DNA from: Methylocystis hirsuta
GTDB taxonomy: Bacteria > Pseudomonadota > Alphaproteobacteria > Rhizobiales > Beijerinckiaceae
Direction: 5' to 3'
DNA length: 64,000 nucleotides
NCBI RefSeq assembly: GCF_003722355.1
Contig: NZ_QWDD01000001.1
Location: forward strand, 1,798,001-1,862,000
In this document: in pieces, positions 59,440-64,000 of the stretch
Numbering within the stretch: the stretch's first letter is position 1
Layout: each line of letters begins with the position of its first letter
Translations under genes and position numbers: made by a program
Notes under the pieces: model-generated
What the model was told of the DNA's origin: nothing
Database searches by the model: none
What the model saw: only the letters and a program-made list of their open reading frames with translations

Positions 59440-60738
59440 TTGGTGCTGGGGCTTTTTCAATTCCTCGTCGACGCGGTCGCGATGGTCTGCGCTTCAATCC
59501 TGATGGCGATCGGAATCGGCTATCTGATCGTCATCGGCCGCTTCTGTTACGATCAGCTGCGCGGCGTGCGCGATCCCGAAGCGCCTGCCATCCCTGACAC
59601 GGATCTGCCGCGGGTCGTGCTTCAGATCCCCGTTTTCAACGAGCCGCTCGTCACCGAGCAGTCGTTGCGCTGCGTCGCGCTTCTCGACTGGCCCAAGGAC
59701 AGGCTGCGCATCCAGCTTCTCGACGATTCGACAGACGAGACAAGCGCTCGGGCCGACGCAGTGGCGGCGGAGCTTCGCATCGGCGGCGCCGTGATCGACC
59801 ATGTGCGGCGCGCCGATCGCTCGGGCTTCAAGGCGGGCGCCTGCGCGCATGGCCTGACGCTCACCGACGAGCCCTTCATCGCAATGCTCGACGCCGACTT
59901 CCGTCCGCCGCCCAATTGGCTGAAGCGAACGGTCCCGCTTTTTCTGACCGACGATCGCATCGGCTTCGTGCAGTCGCGCTGCGAGTTCCAGAATTTCGAG
60001 AAAAACTGGCTGACGCGCGCCCAGGGCCTCGTGCAGGACGGCCATTATCTCGTCGAACAGCGCTCACGCGCGCATGCCGGTTGGCTCTTTCAATTCAACG
60101 GCACCGGCGGAGTTTGGCGACGCGCGACGGTCGAGGACGCCGGCGGCTGGTCCGACTATTCGCTATGCGAGGACCTCGACCTCACCGTGCGCGCGGCGCT
60201 CCAGGGATGGCATGGGCTGTTTGTCTCGGAGCCGCCGATTCCCGGTCAGGTGCCGGAGGGAATCCGCGATTTCCGCCGCCAGCAAAGGCGATGGTCGAAC
60301 GGATTCGTGCAGGTCGCGCAAAAGACCGTCCTGCCGATCTGGCGTTCGCCATGGAGCTTGACGCGCCGCGTGATGGCGATCTCGCTGATCGCCCATCAGA
60401 TTTTCTTCCCCACAGCCGCCATCGGACTCATCGCCTTTGTCCTTGGCGTGATTCTGCACGGATCGCTCGCGCCCTTCGCCGGGATGTTGGAGATCATCGG
60501 ACTCATGACGGTCCTGGTGGCGCTCGGCATTACGCTGCCGCCCTATCTGGCGCTCAAGCGCGGGACCGTCGCCGATTATGTGAAAACGGTCGCGTCGATT
60601 CCGCCGCTGATGATCTATCTCGCCTTCGCCAATGGCGCGAAGATCCTCCAGACCCTGCGCGGGCGCAAATCGACGTTCAAGCGCACGCCCAAGCTCGACC
60701 ATGAAGCGGCGACGCCGATCGACGCTGAGGTGGAGTAG
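59440..60738 (+). CDS. GT2 family processive-type glycosyltransferase
   Basis: A 432-aa membrane glycosyltransferase similar to glucan or mannan synthase-type enzymes. N-terminal helix, LQIPVFNEPLVTEQSLR, QLLDDSTDE, the DAD motif (151-153), SLCEDLDLTVRAAL and QQRRW (281-285), then four C-terminal helices. It probably adds a second sugar to the product of the preceding enzyme. The start is TTG at 59440, with AGAAGGA 9 bases upstream; a GTG at 59443 is an alternative. Last gene of the island. Confidence 0.85.
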   Translation: MVLGLFQFLVDAVAMVCASILMAIGIGYLIVIGRFCYDQLRGVRDPEAPAIPDTDLPRVVLQIPVFNEPLVTEQSLRCVALLDWPKDRLRIQLLDDSTDETSARADAVAAELRIGGAVIDHVRRADRSGFKAGACAHGLTLTDEPFIAMLDADFRPPPNWLKRTVPLFLTDDRIGFVQSRCEFQNFEKNWLTRAQGLVQDGHYLVEQRSRAHAGWLFQFNGTGGVWRRATVEDAGGWSDYSLCEDLDLTVRAALQGWHGLFVSEPPIPGQVPEGIRDFRRQQRRWSNGFVQVAQKTVLPIWRSPWSLTRRVMAISLIAHQIFFPTAAIGLIAFVLGVILHGSLAPFAGMLEIIGLMTVLVALGITLPPYLALKRGTVADYVKTVASIPPLMIYLAFANGAKILQTLRGRKSTFKRTPKLDHEAATPIDAEVE

Positions 60739-60757
60739 GGGGAAGGCGGTCTCGCGC

Positions 60758-61564
60758 TTACTCCAACCGCGCCGGGGCTTCGAAAGCGTCGGCGTCGGTG
60801 ACGATCGTTAACGTCGCGTCGGCGGCCTTGGCGGTTTTGCTTCCGGAAAAGAGCTTAAGCTCGAAGCCCTCTCCCGCGCGCGTGCTTTCAATGAAGAACG
60901 GCTCAGGCGCTTCGGCAAAGACGTCCTTGGCCTTGCCGGGTCCAAGGTAGCGCAGGCCCCACGACCCGTCCGCGCTATTACGCGAAACCGTAAAGCGCTT
61001 TTTGGCTTCGGCCGCGCTGAGCTTCCTTGGCACCTGCCGTTCGGCTTCGGCGATCGCCGCCGCATGTGGCGAAGCGCCGTCGCGCGGGAGGTCCAGAGAC
61101 AAATCGGCGCGCGCCGGCAGGCAGATCTTGCCGCATGAGACGTAGTCGAGCACGAGATTGAGCGTCACCGGCGCGTTGGGATCGCGCGGCGTCACCTTCA
61201 ACGGCAGGACGACGCGCGCATCATAGCCGGCGACGATGGTTCCGGCCTCGTCGATATGCTTCGGCGCGGGAAAGGACGGTTCGACCTTGGCCACATTGAC
61301 CGATCTCGAGAAATCGAACGCGGGCGCCGAGCCCGACTCGCCAGGCTGGCGCCAATAGGTGATGGTTTCCGGAGCGAGCGCGATCTCGACGGCGGCGCGG
61401 TAAGCCCCGCCCTGCGGCGGGCCGGCGGACAAGAGCCGAGCGCTCGACGCCGTCCCCTTTACGATCGCAGACGCGAAGGCTGAGTTCTCCGCGAGCGACG
61501 CCGCCGGAAAGCTCTGCGCCAGCGTGACGGCTAGCGGCGCGAAGAGAAAGAATTTTGAGCGCAT
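60758..61564 (-). CDS. DsbD N-terminal-domain (thiol:disulfide) periplasmic protein
   Basis: A 268-aa exported protein. Signal peptide (FFLFAPLAVTLAQSFPAASLA), then a DsbD-alpha/DipZ-like domain: GGAYRAAVEIALAPETITYW, the two redox cysteines in LDYVSCGKICLPARADLSL, and a C-terminal second lobe. It lacks the membrane and thioredoxin domains of full DsbD. It may pass electrons to periplasmic targets. Convergent with the GT2 gene. Confidence 0.8.
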   Translation of the reverse strand: MRSKFFLFAPLAVTLAQSFPAASLAENSAFASAIVKGTASSARLLSAGPPQGGAYRAAVEIALAPETITYWRQPGESGSAPAFDFSRSVNVAKVEPSFPAPKHIDEAGTIVAGYDARVVLPLKVTPRDPNAPVTLNLVLDYVSCGKICLPARADLSLDLPRDGASPHAAAIAEAERQVPRKLSAAEAKKRFTVSRNSADGSWGLRYLGPGKAKDVFAEAPEPFFIESTRAGEGFELKLFSGSKTAKAADATLTIVTDADAFEAPARLE

Positions 61565-61659
61565 CGTGTTCCTTCGGCGCCCCCGTCCCCCAGTCAAGGC
61601 AGTCAGTTACGTGATTTGCGCGGCTTGTCCTGAGGACGCGGCGGGCGTAGCATGACCCT

Positions 61660-62310
61660 ATGAGGGCGAGCGGCAAGAAGCAAGATTTCGCGGAGAGGGT
61701 GAGCGAGCGCCGCAGCGGGCGTCCCGAGGAGCGCCGCTTTCTTGACGGCCAATTGCTGATCGCGATGCCGAGCATGTTGGATCAGCGCTTCGCGCGCTCG
61801 GTGATCTATCTCTGCGCCCATTCCGAAGAAGGGGCCATGGGCATCATTGTCAATCAGCCGGCCCGTGTGCGCAATTTTCCCGATTTGCTCGTTCAGCTGC
61901 AAGTGATCGCGCCTCAGGAGCGCATCAGCCTGCCGAGCCGCGCCGAAGACATCCAGGTGCTGTCCGGCGGGCCGGTGCAGACCGACCGCGGTTTCGTGCT
62001 GCATACGCCGGATTTCTTCCTGGACAATTCCACCTTGCCGATCGACGACGGCGTCTCGCTCACGGCGACCATCGACATTCTGCGCGCGATCGCGGCGGGG
62101 CGCGGTCCGGACCGCGCGCTGCTGGCGCTCGGCTATGCGGGTTGGGACCCGGGTCAGCTCGAAGAAGAGATTCAGCGCAATGGATGGCTGAATTGTCCGA
62201 CCGATCCAGCTTTGCTGTTCGATCACGACCTCGGGACGAAATATGCGCGCGCGCTGCGCTCGATCGGCGTCGATCCGGAACGGCTGTCGACCCACGCGGG
62301 ACATGCCTGA
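61660..62310 (+). CDS. YqgE/AlgH family protein (UPF0301)
   Basis: A 216-aa cytosolic protein with the family pattern [56 protein letters not shown] and [18 protein letters not shown]. Function uncertain. An IS element begins 6 bases after the stop (TA at 62315-62316). Confidence 0.92.
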   Translation: MRASGKKQDFAERVSERRSGRPEERRFLDGQLLIAMPSMLDQRFARSVIYLCAHSEEGAMGIIVNQPARVRNFPDLLVQLQVIAPQERISLPSRAEDIQVLSGGPVQTDRGFVLHTPDFFLDNSTLPIDDGVSLTATIDILRAIAAGRGPDRALLALGYAGWDPGQLEEEIQRNGWLNCPTDPALLFDHDLGTKYARALRSIGVDPERLSTHAGHA

Positions 62311-62386
62311 GCGTTAGGTCGTGTGGACTCTAAGGATTCCATTTTAGGCGCAAATCAGATTCAAGGCTGCTTTTGGGGAGGCGGCC

Positions 62387-62767
62387 TTGGGTGTGATGGA
62401 TCGACTGGTTTTGACCGACGTGTCTTGGGAGCGGATGGCGCCGCTGATCATAGGTCGGCCCGACCAGAGGGGCTCGACCGGCCGTGACAACCGGATGTTT
62501 GTAGAGGGCGTACTGTGGATCGTGCGCACGGGCTCTCCCTGGCGTGATCTTCCGGAAGCGTTTGGGGATTGGAACAGCGTGTTCCGGCGTTTCAGTCGAT
62601 GGAGCCTCAAGGGGGTCTGGTGGCGAATTTTCGAGGCGATGTCTGATGATCCGGACTTCGAATATCTGATCGTCGACTCCACCATCGTCCGGGCGCATCA
62701 GCATGCCGCCGGGGCGAAAAAGGGGGGTCTGAAGATCAGGCTATTGGTCGCTCGCGCGGCGGCTTGA
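62387..62767 (+). CDS. IS5-family transposase, OrfA
   Basis: N-terminal part, 126 aa: DRLVLTDVSWERMAPLI, RMFVEGVLWIVRTGSPWRDL and the first Asp in YLIVDSTIVRAHQH. The frame ends in a non-conserved tail after A5G6 at 62717-62727. Shifting -1 there gives SEDQAIGRSRGGLSTKI, continuous with OrfB. OrfB starts in a TTGA overlap at 62764-62767. Confidence 0.9.
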   Translation: MGVMDRLVLTDVSWERMAPLIIGRPDQRGSTGRDNRMFVEGVLWIVRTGSPWRDLPEAFGDWNSVFRRFSRWSLKGVWWRIFEAMSDDPDFEYLIVDSTIVRAHQHAAGAKKGGLKIRLLVARAAA

Positions 62768-63150
62768 GCACCAAGATACATATGGCCGTTCGCGGCTTGG
62801 GATGCCCTGTGCGGTTCACGCTGACCGCAGGTCAGAAGGGCGATGCGCCGCAAGCCGCTGCATTGATCGAGGGATTGCCTGCGGAGGTCGTCATGGCCGA
62901 TACCGCCTATGACGCCGATCGCTTGCGTCACGCCATCGCCGCCAAGGGCGCGCTCGCCGTCATCCCCAACAACCCGTCACGCGCGATCAAATATCCGCTC
63001 GATAAGCATCTCTACGCCCAGCGACATCTCGTCGAATGTTGCTTCTCAAAACTCAAGCAGTTCCGCCGCGTCGCAACCCGTTTCGAGAAGACCGCCCGAA
63101 ATTATCGGGCAGTCGTAACAATCGCCGCAATCGTCCTGTGGATACGATAA
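62764..63150 (+). CDS. IS5-family transposase, OrfB (DDE domain)
   Basis: C-terminal part, 128 aa, with the second Asp in MADTAYDADRL and the Glu in QRHLVECCFSKLKQFRRV. It belongs to the same superfamily as, but is clearly different from, the transposase of the 821-base element. Confidence 0.9.
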   Translation: MSTKIHMAVRGLGCPVRFTLTAGQKGDAPQAAALIEGLPAEVVMADTAYDADRLRHAIAAKGALAVIPNNPSRAIKYPLDKHLYAQRHLVECCFSKLKQFRRVATRFEKTARNYRAVVTIAAIVLWIR

Positions 63151-63180
63151 CTGTCCACACGACCTAGGGCCTGTTGAGAT

Positions 63181-63567
63181 TCATCGGGAGTTTATGACGG
63201 CGGCGGCTATGTGGATCATGGCGGCGAAGCTCTGATCGGTTTTGTCGGCGCGGAGCGCGATGCGTTTGAACTCCTTGAGCTTGCCGAAGAAGTTTTCGAT
63301 CAAATGCCGCCATTTGTACATTTCCTCGTCAATGGCAAGAGGTTTTGCCCGGCGCGGATGTTGGGAGATGACGACTTTGGCGCCGCGCGCGTCGAGATCG
63401 GCGATGATGGCGTTGCTGTCGAACGCCTTGTCGGCGATCAGCGCGCCGAAAGCGACGCCCTCAAGGAGCGGCGCAACGCCAACCGTATCGAAACGCTGTC
63501 CGGGCATGAGCGTGAAGCGCACGAGATTGCCGAGCGCATCGGTGAGCGCCAGGATTTTGGTGGTCAT
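63181..63567 (-). CDS. IS5-family transposase, OrfB (copy 2)
   Basis: 128-aa DDE half, nearly identical to 15210-15596; Met replaces Leu in LMPGQRF and Gly replaces Arg in LLEGVAF. Catalytic Asp in ADKAFDSNAI and Glu in RHLIENFFG are intact. Confidence 0.9.
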   Translation of the reverse strand: MTTKILALTDALGNLVRFTLMPGQRFDTVGVAPLLEGVAFGALIADKAFDSNAIIADLDARGAKVVISQHPRRAKPLAIDEEMYKWRHLIENFFGKLKEFKRIALRADKTDQSFAAMIHIAAAVINSR

Positions 63568-63932
63568 GCCGCCTTTTGACCGGCCGATGGCCTGGCTCGA
63601 AGTCCCCCTTTTGCGCCCTGTCCGTGACGGTGAACCTTGACGATGGTGGCGTCGACCATGGCGTATTCCATGTCGGGTTCGTCGCAGACGGCGTCAAATA
63701 GCCGTTTCCAGACATCCGCCTTCACCCAGTCGCGGAACCGTGTGAACACGCTGTTCCAATGCCCGAATGCGCGCGGCAGATCGCGCCACGGACTGCCGGT
63801 GCGAGCAATCCACAGCACCGCCTCCACGAACAAACGGTTGTTGTTGCCGCTGCGGCCGGGATCGCCCTGTTTGCCAAGACAAAAGGGCTCCATCTTCGCC
63901 CATTGGGCGTCAGTCAAAACGAATCGGTTCAT
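63564..63932 (-). CDS. IS5-family transposase, OrfA (copy 2)
   Basis: 122-aa N-terminal half, identical in translation to the copy at 14845-15213. The same frameshift run (A4G5 on the minus strand) is at 63604-63612. The start is the ATG at 63930-63932. Confidence 0.9.
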   Translation of the reverse strand: MNRFVLTDAQWAKMEPFCLGKQGDPGRSGNNNRLFVEAVLWIARTGSPWRDLPRAFGHWNSVFTRFRDWVKADVWKRLFDAVCDEPDMEYAMVDATIVKVHRHGQGAKGGLRARPSAGQKAA

Positions 63933-64000
63933 CAAAAGCTTGAATCACAGCCAAGCTCAGATGAGAATCCTAATTCCCAACAGACCCTAGTGCAGGTTCC

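Larger units (their letters stand above)
62317..63164 (+). mobile_element. IS5-family insertion sequence, second type
   Basis: An 848-base element with exact 12-base terminal inverted repeats (GGTCGTGTGGAC left; GTCCACACGACC right) flanked by TA at 62315-62316 and 63165-63166. Two frames joined by a -1 frameshift. The right TA is also the left TA of the next element. Confidence 0.92.
63167..63987 (-). mobile_element. IS5-family (IS427-like) insertion sequence, copy 2
   Basis: 821 bases in inverted orientation relative to the copy at 14790-15610, with the same terminal repeats and a few base differences. TA at 63165-63166 and 63988-63989. It abuts the 848-base element, sharing its TA. Confidence 0.92.

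Overview
The window is GC-rich, gene-dense chromosomal DNA from an alphaproteobacterium, most likely order Hyphomicrobiales (Rhizobiales). A type II methanotroph such as Methylocystis or Methylosinus is plausible. The evidence is the ptsP-prfA pair, an RNase E with a large acidic insert, GapR, a pyrophosphate-dependent phosphofructokinase (known in methanotrophs), and propionyl-CoA carboxylase and methylmalonyl-CoA mutase subunits. No methane or methanol oxidation gene is visible, so the genus is inference.

Layout. 1-8424: prfA start, ptsP, a membrane EAL protein, a DsbA-fold isomerase and ligA. 8554-12712 (minus): a tight four-gene operon that reads as a ceramide pathway: serine palmitoyltransferase-like enzyme, GNAT-type ceramide synthase-like protein, dihydroceramide desaturase-like protein and fatty-acid 2-hydroxylase-like protein. 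12933-16410: ccmA and ccmB, then a lower-GC insertion with an IS5-family element inside a broken gene, a second diverged copy of the ccmB tail, a DUF1036 protein and a 31-aa peptide. 16676-25467: enoyl-CoA hydratase, PBP1A, N-acetylmuramoyl-L-alanine amidase and RNase E. 25577-31518: aminotransferase, YjbR protein, MgtC/DUF4010 membrane protein, modABC and thioredoxin. 31672-34494: a structured RNA candidate, pccB, a periplasmic ClpP-like protein and tRNA-Val. 34636-43948: HU, Lon, ClpX, PPi-PFK, a small secreted protein and SecA. 44297-52932: secreted proteins, polysaccharide deacetylase, GNAT, Zn-alcohol dehydrogenase, an APH/kinase fusion, GapR, RDD protein, Bpt and an L,D-transpeptidase. 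52929-54794: methylmalonyl-CoA mutase small subunit. 55086-60738 (plus): a seven-gene lipid island (ACP, ketosynthase, two hotdog proteins, SDR, GT21-like and GT2 glycosyltransferases). 60758-64000: DsbD N-terminal-domain protein, YqgE/AlgH, and two IS5-family elements back to back.

The main story is lipid chemistry. The operon at 8.5-12.7 kb encodes four steps parallel to eukaryotic ceramide synthesis: condensation, N-acylation, Δ4-desaturation and acyl 2-hydroxylation. The island at 55-60.7 kb has a private carrier protein, chain-elongation-type enzymes, a reductase of the kind needed for 3-ketosphinganine, and a ceramide-glucosyltransferase-like GT. Together they could make a hydroxylated, unsaturated glycosphingolipid. 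The family assignments rest on motifs seen here; the joined pathway is inference.
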